Source: Pseudobutyrivibrio sp. (lineage in GTDB: Bacteria; Bacillota; Clostridia; Lachnospirales; Lachnospiraceae). From it: a stretch of 64,000 bases of DNA. The first letter of the stretch is position 1. Each line of letters opens with the position of its first letter. Below, in pieces: positions 9,612 through 19,318 of the stretch. A program made the translations under genes and the position numbers. The notes below the pieces were generated by a model. The model worked only from the letters and a program-made list of their open reading frames with translations. It did no database searches and had not been told where the DNA came from. The stretch is from NCBI GenBank assembly GCA_024693775.1, contig JAILKL010000076.1:20681-84680 (forward strand), in the 5' to 3' direction.

Positions 9612-10913
9612 CTAAAAATTCTCTGCCATATTTTTAGCTTCACGTAAAACTTTATCCATGTTCCAATATTCAAAATTACCAAATCGACCATTCAAATCGA
9701 TTCCTTCGGCTTTATAAAATTCTCTAATAGTAGTCATGTTTTCTTTATGGTTTAAATCATAAATTACGTATGCATATTGATGCTTTGTGATATTTATGAA
9801 TTCAGAATCACTCTTTTCCTTTGCAAATCCAATTCGTACCATTCCATCTGCAATTCTAGATTTCAGTTCTTCCTCAGATAATTGATCCGTATAGTCGTTC
9901 TTTCTATAGGTTACCTCTACCATATATGTTGCAGAATCAGATTTGTAAGCGTCACCTAGGAAATCCATCTTAGATATTCTATGGAAAATAATATCTTTTT
10001 CAGGATTCATAAATGCGAAGTTATCTCCACTCAAATCTTCCTTCGTCTTTACAAAGGCAATAATTATAGAGTTATATTTCAAATCATCTACATGACTTTG
10101 AATATCTGCCGGAACCTTATCATATGCGGCTGTCATTGCCTGAATAGGGATAGTAGAGATTAGTCTTTCAGACACAAACTCCTGGCCTTTATCAGTAACA
10201 ACCTTAAATGTTCCATCAGTCTGTTTTTTCACACTTTTCACTGCATTATTCAAGTGAATCTGACATTTACTATTTAGTTTTCTAGCAAAACCTTTTGGTA
10301 CAGCTTCAATTCCACCTTCCTTTGGAAAATGGAAATACAACTGATGCACGTAACCCTCTACAGTTTCACCAGAGGCACTTCGCATAATCTCTTCATCAGT
10401 AGGTTGAGGTATTCGCTCTACCATCTGAGTATCCATAAATGATGGATCATACTTCCAAATTTTCTCATTATATGGACGTAAATATGTATTTGTTATTCCT
10501 TCGCCGAAAGTTTTTAAAAAGAATTGCAGCATATTCTGAGGCACATATCCTCTATATGGATTTGCCTTAAACATGCTGACACAATAATCCAAATCGTCCT
10601 TAGGCAATTTAGATAAATCATTTTCAAATGGATATTGGACCCAGCGCCCCTTATAGATAATCTGATTAGAACGTTTTAAATCATTTTTGGCATCAAGAAC
10701 AGAGAGCATAAGCTCTAGCATCTCTTTGTCTTTTGAAAATAATATATGAGGTCCTATGTCATATGTATATCCGTCTTTTCTGATACTACGACAAAGTCCT
10801 GCAATATCATCATCTTTTTCAATGATATCGATGTGCTCGATATCACTTCTATCTTGCAAAAAGTATGCAAGAGATAAACCTGATAAACCCGCTCCTAAAA
10901 TTGTTAGTTTCAT
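9612..10913 (-). CDS. FAD-dependent amine-oxidase superfamily protein (UDP-galactopyranose mutase-like)
   Basis: MKLTILGAGLSGLSLAYFLQ dinucleotide fold; YNEKIWKYDPSFMDTQMVERIPQP; internal ATG preferred. Confidence 0.75.
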   Translation of the reverse strand: MKLTILGAGLSGLSLAYFLQDRSDIEHIDIIEKDDDIAGLCRSIRKDGYTYDIGPHILFSKDKEMLELMLSVLDAKNDLKRSNQIIYKGRWVQYPFENDLSKLPKDDLDYCVSMFKANPYRGYVPQNMLQFFLKTFGEGITNTYLRPYNEKIWKYDPSFMDTQMVERIPQPTDEEIMRSASGETVEGYVHQLYFHFPKEGGIEAVPKGFARKLNSKCQIHLNNAVKSVKKQTDGTFKVVTDKGQEFVSERLISTIPIQAMTAAYDKVPADIQSHVDDLKYNSIIIAFVKTKEDLSGDNFAFMNPEKDIIFHRISKMDFLGDAYKSDSATYMVEVTYRKNDYTDQLSEEELKSRIADGMVRIGFAKEKSDSEFINITKHQYAYVIYDLNHKENMTTIREFYKAEGIDLNGRFGNFEYWNMDKVLREAKNMAENF

Positions 10914-10929
10914 GAATCCCCCCTGAATT

Positions 10930-12255
10930 CTAATCCCAGACAAATCTCCAGCTCTGAAATGTATATATGTTTTTATCCGTTATTTCGTTTTCTCTTAATT
11001 GCTTCCTTACTTCTTGAGTGTGACGTCTCATAGCTATGATATAAAAGGCGTCCTTATTAGTTCTCTTTGCATCTTTTAGCGATTTAATTTCAGTCCCATT
11101 AATGTTTAATCCCCACTTCGATTTATCATTATCAACAATACATGAAACAGCTAATCCATTCTCAAAAAGGATATCTCTTAGTACGTTTCCTTCCTCACCT
11201 GCTCCAAATATTACGAGCTTCTTTTTTGAACTAAGCTTTTTGCACAAGTTTTTTATGTTCGCATCATAACCATTTTGAGTTTTAACCATATAGTTTAAAT
11301 AATCATCCTTATCATTCAGAAGAAGCTTCATCTCTTTCTGATACTTCTTTTTAGGTTGAATTTCCGCTATTTGAGCATCGTTTTTTACGCGTGCTTTGAA
11401 GTCTTTATACAACCTCTCTGTTAAAGCTTCTCTATACTGTGCTGCTACTTTCTTTAGCGTCCAAGTACATGCAAAATATCTTCTCCGTAATATTCTTTCA
11501 TTAAACATTCGCTGTATATCAGGGAACTTTAATAACTGATTTTCTACAAAATCGTATTCGTCGCACATACAAAAAATCTTATTTGGATTATTAATAGATG
11601 AGTTCGGATTATCTTTTCTATATCTATAAAAAGACTGATGTGTAAACAATACTTTTTCTGCTAAAACATAACACTGTACAAAAAAACCGTTATCCTGAAA
11701 TGAAGCTCCTGGAGATTCCTGATGCTTTATATTGTTTTTTTGAAGAAAGCTTTTTTTATATATACCTGCCCAGTTAAACATAACGGCATCAAGAATATAC
11801 TTATCTTCTCTAGGATTAATTACCTTTTCATATTTCCAAGGGTACGGAATGAGATTGTGATGCACATATAATCTGTTTTCACCATTTCCTGAAAAAGATG
11901 CATAATCCCCCTTTACAATATCGCAGTCATTTGTTTTGGCTAATGCATACAGCTTTTCATACATATCTAATGTAACAAAATCATCTGTTTCGAGTATGCC
12001 AATATACTCCCCTGAAGCAGCTTCTATCGCTATATTATTTGCATATCCAGTACTTCCTTTATCATCATCTAAAATCTTAATTCTATGCTCTTTGGAAGCA
12101 TACTCTTGTAGAATTTCTCGAGTGCCATCAGTTGAAAATGCATCTACTACTATTATTTCTATGTCCGAAAGTGTTTGATTTACCACACTGTCCATACATT
12201 CTCTAATATATGGAGCTACATTAAATGATGGCATTATTATTGAAACTTTTGGCAT
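10930..12255 (-). CDS. GT2 glycosyltransferase with C-terminal Rossmann-like domain
   Basis: VSIIMPSFNVAPYIRECMDSVVNQT; C-term LVIFGAGEEGNVLRDILFENGLAVSCIVDNDKSKWG. Confidence 0.88.
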   Translation of the reverse strand: MPKVSIIMPSFNVAPYIRECMDSVVNQTLSDIEIIVVDAFSTDGTREILQEYASKEHRIKILDDDKGSTGYANNIAIEAASGEYIGILETDDFVTLDMYEKLYALAKTNDCDIVKGDYASFSGNGENRLYVHHNLIPYPWKYEKVINPREDKYILDAVMFNWAGIYKKSFLQKNNIKHQESPGASFQDNGFFVQCYVLAEKVLFTHQSFYRYRKDNPNSSINNPNKIFCMCDEYDFVENQLLKFPDIQRMFNERILRRRYFACTWTLKKVAAQYREALTERLYKDFKARVKNDAQIAEIQPKKKYQKEMKLLLNDKDDYLNYMVKTQNGYDANIKNLCKKLSSKKKLVIFGAGEEGNVLRDILFENGLAVSCIVDNDKSKWGLNINGTEIKSLKDAKRTNKDAFYIIAMRRHTQEVRKQLRENEITDKNIYTFQSWRFVWD

Positions 12256-12264
12256 TTTATTCCC

Positions 12265-13590
12265 TCATTGTATTTCTCTTAAAATATTGAGAACGTTTTT
12301 TTCGAAAACATTCATCCCAAAATATGTTCTATAAATACTATTTGATTTATACCCTATTTGGGCAGCTTCTTCTTTATTATTAATACACCATCTTATTTTT
12401 TCTGTTAATGCATCTACGTTTTCGGACTGAAAAACTAGCGCTGTGTCTCCATCTGTAATATAGTCAACAATACCAGCTTCAGAAGATATGATTGCTGGAA
12501 CATTATGGCTCATAGCTTCTACTACTACCATTGACAATGATTCCATTCTTGAAGCACATATCAAAACATCTGCTGTAGCTAATAATTTATCCACTTCAGC
12601 ACTACTTATTTCACCCAGCAACGTCACACATGGTATTTTTTCTAAATCTTTTTTTATTTGTGTGAAATTGTTCTCTTTTCTTCCCGCAAAAATGAATTCA
12701 CATTTTCGCTTCTCCTCTTCGTATAATTTATTAATCGCATCAACTATCAAATCATGACCTTTTAATGTGCATACTTCTCCAATCATAACAAATCTATACT
12801 TACTATTAACGGTTTCTCTTTGATAGCATAAGTCAGGAATTCCAACTGGTAATAATTTAGGATTTATATTTGGTAATCTCTTTACAAATGCCCTTTTTGC
12901 TGTATTACTAACACAAAATATAAATAGATTTCTTGTATCTATCTTCTTTAGATCCCGATCTAATACGTACCTATATCCTTCTTCACATTCATGTATCCAC
13001 CACATTACAGGTATTTCAATGTCACGATTCATTAATAAATGATATGGAACAGCTGTATTTACTATTATTAAATCAAAATCTTGTGTCCATTTTAAATCTT
13101 TTAATGATTTTATCGATAACTCAGAATCTATTATAATTGATATTCTATTTTCCCAAATCAACTCCCTAAGTAGTCCATCTCCATTCGACGCAACGGTCAC
13201 CTTATATCCATTCTTATTTAGTATTTCTATCATTCTTTCTAAAGCAATTTGCGCTCCGCTAAGTTTAAACTCATCAGATATAACAAGAACTCTTTTTTTT
13301 ACATTATTAGTTCTAGTTAATTGCGATACTTCGTAATGATATAGAATATCGTTTGCATCCACTCCTAGAGATAAGAGTTGACTTGTTATCTCATTAAATA
13401 ATCTTGTAAGTATCAGAATTTTGTCGTATTTTTTTCTTATAGCCATTTCTACCGAAAGGACGGTAAATCCATCGACAATTGATCCCTGTTTTGCTATATC
13501 GTTATCGGCTATGGCTACAATATCATCATCTGAAATATATGATTTATATCTTTTATAATATTCCCCTACACCAATTATTATTATTTTCAT
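12265..13590 (-). CDS. GT4 glycosyltransferase with N-terminal Rossmann-like domain
   Basis: N-term MKIIIIGVGEYYKRYKSYISDDDIVAIADNDIAKQG; C-term ADVLICASRMESLSMVVVEAMSHNVPAI. Confidence 0.85.
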   Translation of the reverse strand: MKIIIIGVGEYYKRYKSYISDDDIVAIADNDIAKQGSIVDGFTVLSVEMAIRKKYDKILILTRLFNEITSQLLSLGVDANDILYHYEVSQLTRTNNVKKRVLVISDEFKLSGAQIALERMIEILNKNGYKVTVASNGDGLLRELIWENRISIIIDSELSIKSLKDLKWTQDFDLIIVNTAVPYHLLMNRDIEIPVMWWIHECEEGYRYVLDRDLKKIDTRNLFIFCVSNTAKRAFVKRLPNINPKLLPVGIPDLCYQRETVNSKYRFVMIGEVCTLKGHDLIVDAINKLYEEEKRKCEFIFAGRKENNFTQIKKDLEKIPCVTLLGEISSAEVDKLLATADVLICASRMESLSMVVVEAMSHNVPAIISSEAGIVDYITDGDTALVFQSENVDALTEKIRWCINNKEEAAQIGYKSNSIYRTYFGMNVFEKNVLNILREIQ

Positions 13591-13593
13591 AGT

Positions 13594-14526
13594 TTACTTT
13601 GTAAGCACCCCTGAGCCATATACATCTGAGCATATGACATAGCTTATTCCTTCTTCTTTGCAGAAATCATCCAATGCTTTTCGAGCACCCTTATAAAAAT
13701 CATTACAACAATCATGAACCATAATATATCCTCCATGATTTAGTCTAGGATAAAAATATCTTAACCCCTCTAAAATTGGCTGATACAAATCCATATCTAA
13801 ACTCACAAATGCATATGTACACTCTAAATCCCTTACGCTATCCGGAAACCATCCTTTTATCAGTTTACACATTTGTTTATTTGGCATTTTACCTAGAACT
13901 ATCAATTCTGATGTATCCTCCCAAGCAGTCTCCGGTGATTTTGATAATGTATTGCTCTCATCATATTCAACATCTCTATCATCAAAGCCTTCAAATGTAT
14001 CAATCAAATATAATTCTCTGTCGGGGAACCAATAGTTAATATGTTTTGCAAAATCACCTCTAAACACTCCAGCTTCTGCACATTGTCCTGGAACATTACG
14101 ATAGTATATTTCCCTTGCACATCGTTCCAACATACCTCTTCTAGGGTCAATTCTTCCCCAAAAATCCACATCTTCATATATAGTCTTTTCTTTATCATCT
14201 TGACAGATACAAAAATCCACTATCCTATTTTTATCTATTTTTTCATTATTCAATTGTATAAGAAGTTCTTTATGTGTTTCCTCCCCAAAAATTGCTAACA
14301 AAATCTTATATGCTTGATACTTACTTGATAGCATTTCATCAAAACTAATTACTGTAGAATCCGTTTTATTATTATCTGCACGTAGTATATGGCATTGTTT
14401 TCCTGTTTGAAGAATAATACCTTCTATCATCTTTCCTACTTCACCAAATGGAAAAATAATAAAATTATTTTCACCTTTTTTTAATTCATACATTACTTTC
14501 TTACGTACTGTATTATAAAATTCCAT
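13594..14526 (-). CDS. TylF/macrocin O-methyltransferase family with degenerate N-terminal Rossmann-like domain
   Basis: AEAGVFRGDFAKHINYWFPDRELYLIDTFEGFDDRD...LDMDLYQPILEGLRYFYPRLNHGGYIMVHDC. Confidence 0.85.
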   Translation of the reverse strand: MEFYNTVRKKVMYELKKGENNFIIFPFGEVGKMIEGIILQTGKQCHILRADNNKTDSTVISFDEMLSSKYQAYKILLAIFGEETHKELLIQLNNEKIDKNRIVDFCICQDDKEKTIYEDVDFWGRIDPRRGMLERCAREIYYRNVPGQCAEAGVFRGDFAKHINYWFPDRELYLIDTFEGFDDRDVEYDESNTLSKSPETAWEDTSELIVLGKMPNKQMCKLIKGWFPDSVRDLECTYAFVSLDMDLYQPILEGLRYFYPRLNHGGYIMVHDCCNDFYKGARKALDDFCKEEGISYVICSDVYGSGVLTK

Positions 14527-14542
14527 ATCTCATCCCCTACTT

Positions 14543-15817
14543 TTATTTCCTGTATTTTAAAATATCAATACCCTCTATTACCTCTTCACTTACATTATAT
14601 AGTTCAACTAAAGACTTTTTTATTTCATCAAAATACAAAATTGGTCCAATTAAAATCAAATCATATTTTTTTTGCAGAGCTTCTTTGGGCGATTCTATTT
14701 TTGTAGAAAAAATAGTCGTCGATTGTTTTTGGGGATTACTATCACAAAAATATATGTTTAAATCTTTGTAATTCGTATTTTCGAAAAACCTATTAATATT
14801 ATTTCCAACACCGTAAACTATAATATTTTTACAAGCATCAATTTTCTTCTTTTTTTCATCAATTATTACTTTTAAATCTTCAATATTTGTGTTTTTCCAT
14901 TTTCGGAGATTATCAATTGATGAGTGATTATCATAAAAATACATCCATATTGCTGCTTCCCATAATAAATCCAAAGCTTGGGTTAACGCCTCGTCTGTGC
15001 AATAACCCCTTTTTTTATTTTGTGCATATACTTTTTTATATAAATCAAGAGTTTCGATTATTGTATACGGATTATTACGTGTCTCATTAATTCCAAATTC
15101 ATTCATAATGCAAAAATCTGAGTAGTTACTTGTTTCAACCTCAAAATACTTTTTTATGTATTTACGTCGTAAAGTAATTGCATAAAACTTGGCTTTCTTC
15201 TCGGATGATGAATTGTTATTGCTAATATAATAATCTAGTAAAACTTCATCCAAATTTGCATACTTTGCCTTCAAACAGTTTCTAAGCCATAATTCATAAT
15301 CTTCGGTAACTGCAGACTCATCATACATATTATCTTGAAAAAAACTTCTTTTAGCCATAATAGTCGGATGCGCTAGTGGATCCATAAAAGGCATCAGCGC
15401 TTTTATTGTCTCTGAATCTCCTGGAAATGATGAACACCATTCTTCAGTATCCCTAATATATCTAATATTGGTTCCACATAAGGCAATTTCTGAATTCTCT
15501 TCAAGAAACTCTATTTGTTTTTCAAAGCGTTCAGGATATGAATAATCATCTGCATCCATACGCGCGATATAATTGCCTGATGCTTTTTTTAGTCCTACAT
15601 TCAGTCCATTCGCTATTCCAAGAGGTTCCCCTTGTTCTACTAGGATTATTCCTTGTCTTTCTCTTTTGTAACTATTTAAAATATCTAAAGTATTGTCAGT
15701 GCTTCCCCCGTCAACAATTATGATTTCAAATTTTCTATATGTTTGGTTTATAATGCTATCTAAAGCTCTTTTTATTGTTTTTCCGGAATTGTAAGTTGGA
15801 AGAATTACCGAAATCAT
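14543..15817 (-). CDS. GT2 glycosyltransferase with C-terminal Rossmann-like domain
   Basis: MISVILPTYNSGKTIKRALDSIINQT...ARMDADDYS; C-term NIIVYGVGNNINRFFENTNYKDLNIYFCDSNPQKQ. Confidence 0.87.
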   Translation of the reverse strand: MISVILPTYNSGKTIKRALDSIINQTYRKFEIIIVDGGSTDNTLDILNSYKRERQGIILVEQGEPLGIANGLNVGLKKASGNYIARMDADDYSYPERFEKQIEFLEENSEIALCGTNIRYIRDTEEWCSSFPGDSETIKALMPFMDPLAHPTIMAKRSFFQDNMYDESAVTEDYELWLRNCLKAKYANLDEVLLDYYISNNNSSSEKKAKFYAITLRRKYIKKYFEVETSNYSDFCIMNEFGINETRNNPYTIIETLDLYKKVYAQNKKRGYCTDEALTQALDLLWEAAIWMYFYDNHSSIDNLRKWKNTNIEDLKVIIDEKKKKIDACKNIIVYGVGNNINRFFENTNYKDLNIYFCDSNPQKQSTTIFSTKIESPKEALQKKYDLILIGPILYFDEIKKSLVELYNVSEEVIEGIDILKYRK

Positions 15818-15848
15818 CTTTTACCTCTACTTATTAATCAAAGTATTA

Positions 15849-17270
15849 TCAAATAATATCAATTACAGACAATATTTTCTTTTCAGTAATATTTCTTAAT
15901 TTGGGAGCTATTTCAGTATAATCATAAAAAATTGAAACAATAATTGCGTCCCCTTCTTTAGGAGCATCCTCTGGAGAATAAACTGGTATTTTTGCTTCTA
16001 TTTCTTTATAGCGTTTATCCATCAACGCAACGACTTCAATTCCAGCATCATTCAAAATGTCATATATTAATTGTCCAATTCCTCCGTAACCATAAATAAC
16101 AACTTTATCAATTTTTAGGCTTTTCAATTTGTATTTAATTTCTTTAGTTACTTCATTATATTCATCTATATTAATCTCATTCTCCATTCCGTATCTTTTT
16201 TTCATAAGCGCATTTAAGTATGTTTTTTTTGCACTTGTTAATGGATTGTGAAATTCAGAACATTTATGAGAAAACACTTCTTTTATAGATGGGGTCAACC
16301 AGTGACTTCCATCTGTGCATTTTCTATCTCGAAACTCCCCAAAAACAACATTTGGATTATAACTTTCATTGCAGGCTCCAGCTAAAACCTGTAAGAAAAA
16401 TCCACAAAAACAATAAGGAAACGGGCAAGCCTTTGCCATTGGTGCAAATCTAATAGGTTCTTCAGTATTTTCAAACATGTTAGTTATTTTTTTATTTCCC
16501 GGGCAAGCAAAAAATACCCCCGTAGCCATTTCTAAGCTACCTGTATATACTCCAGCATGACAAAATTCATCGTTATGTGGTAATACATAATCTGTATATT
16601 GATAATCAAATAGTGGGGATTTAAACTCATCCCATGTTTCAAAAAACTCCTCTTCAGATAAACATGTTTCAAATTTCGGAAATTCTCCCAGTTTTGTTTC
16701 AGACCTTCCAGCTAATACATGCGGAAGTGCACCAAATTCTTTCTCTGTCCATGCCTTTAATTCTTCTAATTCAGATAGCACCCCATCGTTTGATACTATT
16801 TCGATTGAAAAGGCAATACCATTCTTTTTTAATGCATTAATATTACTAGCATAGGTATTTAATAGATTCCTCCTTTTTAATTCCTGATAATGAAAAGAAG
16901 CCTTAAAAAAAAGGCGATCTCTGTATTCTTGTTTTAATCTAATAAATTTTTCAATCTCCTTAGTAACCGTACAATTGCTAATAATCGCAATATAATGCCC
17001 ATTTCTCAATAAGCCTTCACAAATTTCAAATATATCTGGACATAATAATGTTTCGCCACTTCCAGAGATATTAAACATACAAACACCACCCAATCGTTCA
17101 ACTGTAAGAGCTGATATCATATGTTCTACAGAATATTTAAATAAACTATCCCGCTTCTTTATATCTAGAATATCTTCATCACCGTGTTGCCTTATATAAC
17201 AATAATCACATCTTAAATTGCATCCTAGTGTTGGTACATTTGTATTAATGAATCTATATATGCCATTCAT
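15849..17270 (-). CDS. Radical SAM protein with C-terminal Rossmann-like domain
   Basis: CNLRCDYC (CX3CX2C), cysteine-rich auxiliary-cluster-like region, C-term VVIYGYGGIGQLIYDILNDAGIEVVALMDKRYKE; start set at internal MNGIYRF. Confidence 0.82.
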   Translation of the reverse strand: MNGIYRFINTNVPTLGCNLRCDYCYIRQHGDEDILDIKKRDSLFKYSVEHMISALTVERLGGVCMFNISGSGETLLCPDIFEICEGLLRNGHYIAIISNCTVTKEIEKFIRLKQEYRDRLFFKASFHYQELKRRNLLNTYASNINALKKNGIAFSIEIVSNDGVLSELEELKAWTEKEFGALPHVLAGRSETKLGEFPKFETCLSEEEFFETWDEFKSPLFDYQYTDYVLPHNDEFCHAGVYTGSLEMATGVFFACPGNKKITNMFENTEEPIRFAPMAKACPFPYCFCGFFLQVLAGACNESYNPNVVFGEFRDRKCTDGSHWLTPSIKEVFSHKCSEFHNPLTSAKKTYLNALMKKRYGMENEINIDEYNEVTKEIKYKLKSLKIDKVVIYGYGGIGQLIYDILNDAGIEVVALMDKRYKEIEAKIPVYSPEDAPKEGDAIIVSIFYDYTEIAPKLRNITEKKILSVIDII

Positions 17271-17287
17271 ATAATACCCCCTAATAA

Positions 17288-19318
17288 TTAACCACTTATC
17301 AACCAATTAATTCCTTGGATTAAACTGTCAAATTTATCTTTATATTGTAAATAAGAATAGTCCGGTTGTTTTAATTCTATAACTTCATTTATTGCCTTAT
17401 CTATATCTTTCAATCCACTAACATATTTAACATTTTTCACATCTCTAACCCACTCATAAGTTGCTTTAATTTTATGATTGCAATTATCTAAAGCAATACA
17501 AGGAGTATTTGTTATTACTGAAAAAAGCATCCCATGTAATCTATCTGTAATAACAATTTTAGCTTCAGAAAAATCATTTAATATATTACTAATTAGATCC
17601 GCTCTATCATCAGGATTATAATATCCTATGATGCTTGTAGATACTTGTTTGATGTTATTAGAATATTTATATGCGATTCCTTCTATATATTTCTTGTCCT
17701 CTAATGAAAGCACTGATTCCTTGTCATCTTTCAAGCATATCAAAGCATTTGTCCGATTTTTCCCAGCAAAACTATCATACCAATTACAACTTAGAACCAT
17801 ATCTGGAACAAGTATTATTTTGTCCACGTTGTAATTTGATTCCATAATTTTTTTTGTAATAACATCTCTTGCACATAAAATCATTTTCCCTTTATGAGCC
17901 TCATAAACTTTTTTTGTAATTTCTTTTTCTATATTCCATTGTTCTTCGTTTTCCCAAAATACTGTTTGTGGAAGTATACATATTGGATTATTAGGGAAAA
18001 ATTCAACCACCTCTCTGGCCTGCTTTTCAGCATCAAACCATAAAGAACCCAAAAATCCTCCACCAGTTATTAATATTAAATCCTCTGGTTTTACACATTT
18101 TTTCACAGTTTTAATAACTGATCTATAGCAATTACAAGGAACCTCTACTATTTTTTTATTAAAATAGCTTTCAAAAAATCTTCGTTCGGCTTCTGCAATT
18201 GCATGATCCCCAATATTCCCATAATCTGCAGCGCAAAATAACCAAATTGTGTTGTTAGTTGTTTCTTTATAAGTACGTATATAGCTATTTCTTCTATTAT
18301 CATAATTTATGATGCTATCAGGTAAATCGATAGATTCTTTGAGTCTTTTCCTTAAATCCTGAATTTCTTCTATATTAATATCTTTCCAATCTCTATATAA
18401 CGTTTCTACATTCTGGTATGGTCTTATTATCCATTTTGATAACTCCCATTGTTTATTTAGCACCTTTTCTAACGTTTTATTCTCAAACAATTTCTTTTCT
18501 TCATTTATTTCCCAAATAGTTTCAAATAGCTCCTTGCTTTCAATTAGAAAACCATAAGGATCATCTGGCAACTCATCATAATAACGCCAACCAAAGTGTG
18601 AGTTTGACCAATTTGATGTATCTATACCTAATTCTTTAAGTATTGCGCGTCTAGATATATCCTCACTACTTTTTCTAGTTATTTCAAAATTAGTGTAACT
18701 TGCTGTCAACCCATTTTCATAATAATCCACTAAAACTTCTGGAATTATTGCCATTTTTACTTTTGAAATCAATTCTGAAAATAAAGCATAATCTTCTGCC
18801 TTTTCTATTGGATATTTCCAATTGTAGGCATCAGATCTAAGCATTACAGTTGGATGTCCCAAACATGTTTCAAATAACATGTTTGCACGTATTTCCTCTG
18901 AGTCTGGTATACTATTTACATACTTAATCTCAGGCTTTTTCCCCTCCTTATAAATATTCATATTAGAAGCCACTAGACCAACATCTGCGTGATTTTCTAG
19001 ATAAACAACTTGTTTTTCTAATCTATCAAAATGGCTAAAATCATCAGCATCCATTCTAGCAATATATTTTGAATGGCATCTTTCCAATCCAGCATTCAAA
19101 GCCCCTGCTATATTTCTTTCGTTTTTGTTAATAACAATCTTTATTCGTTTATCATTTTTTAAATACGCATTACAGACTTCATAAGTTGTTATATCCCCCT
19201 CTTCAAGAATAATAATAATATCAAAATCTTGAAACGATTGGTTTAACATTGATTCAATCGCTCTTTTAATAGTTTTTTCAGCATGAAAAGCAGGCATTAA
19301 CCATGATACTGTAGGCAT
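17288..19318 (-). CDS. Fusion: GT2 glycosyltransferase + polysaccharide pyruvyl transferase
   Basis: N-term VSWLMPAFHAEKTIKRAIESMLNQS...ARMDADDFS; C-term ADYGNIGDHAIAEAERRFF...ITGGGFLGSLW...DRLHGMLFSVITNTPCIALDN. Confidence 0.87.
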   Translation of the reverse strand: MPTVSWLMPAFHAEKTIKRAIESMLNQSFQDFDIIIILEEGDITTYEVCNAYLKNDKRIKIVINKNERNIAGALNAGLERCHSKYIARMDADDFSHFDRLEKQVVYLENHADVGLVASNMNIYKEGKKPEIKYVNSIPDSEEIRANMLFETCLGHPTVMLRSDAYNWKYPIEKAEDYALFSELISKVKMAIIPEVLVDYYENGLTASYTNFEITRKSSEDISRRAILKELGIDTSNWSNSHFGWRYYDELPDDPYGFLIESKELFETIWEINEEKKLFENKTLEKVLNKQWELSKWIIRPYQNVETLYRDWKDINIEEIQDLRKRLKESIDLPDSIINYDNRRNSYIRTYKETTNNTIWLFCAADYGNIGDHAIAEAERRFFESYFNKKIVEVPCNCYRSVIKTVKKCVKPEDLILITGGGFLGSLWFDAEKQAREVVEFFPNNPICILPQTVFWENEEQWNIEKEITKKVYEAHKGKMILCARDVITKKIMESNYNVDKIILVPDMVLSCNWYDSFAGKNRTNALICLKDDKESVLSLEDKKYIEGIAYKYSNNIKQVSTSIIGYYNPDDRADLISNILNDFSEAKIVITDRLHGMLFSVITNTPCIALDNCNHKIKATYEWVRDVKNVKYVSGLKDIDKAINEVIELKQPDYSYLQYKDKFDSLIQGINWLISG

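Noticed and set aside
10898-10943. Extended N-terminus MSGIRIQGGF for the FAD enzyme
   Set aside because: The dinucleotide-binding motif begins at the internal MKLTILGAG and upstream residues overlap the preceding gene.
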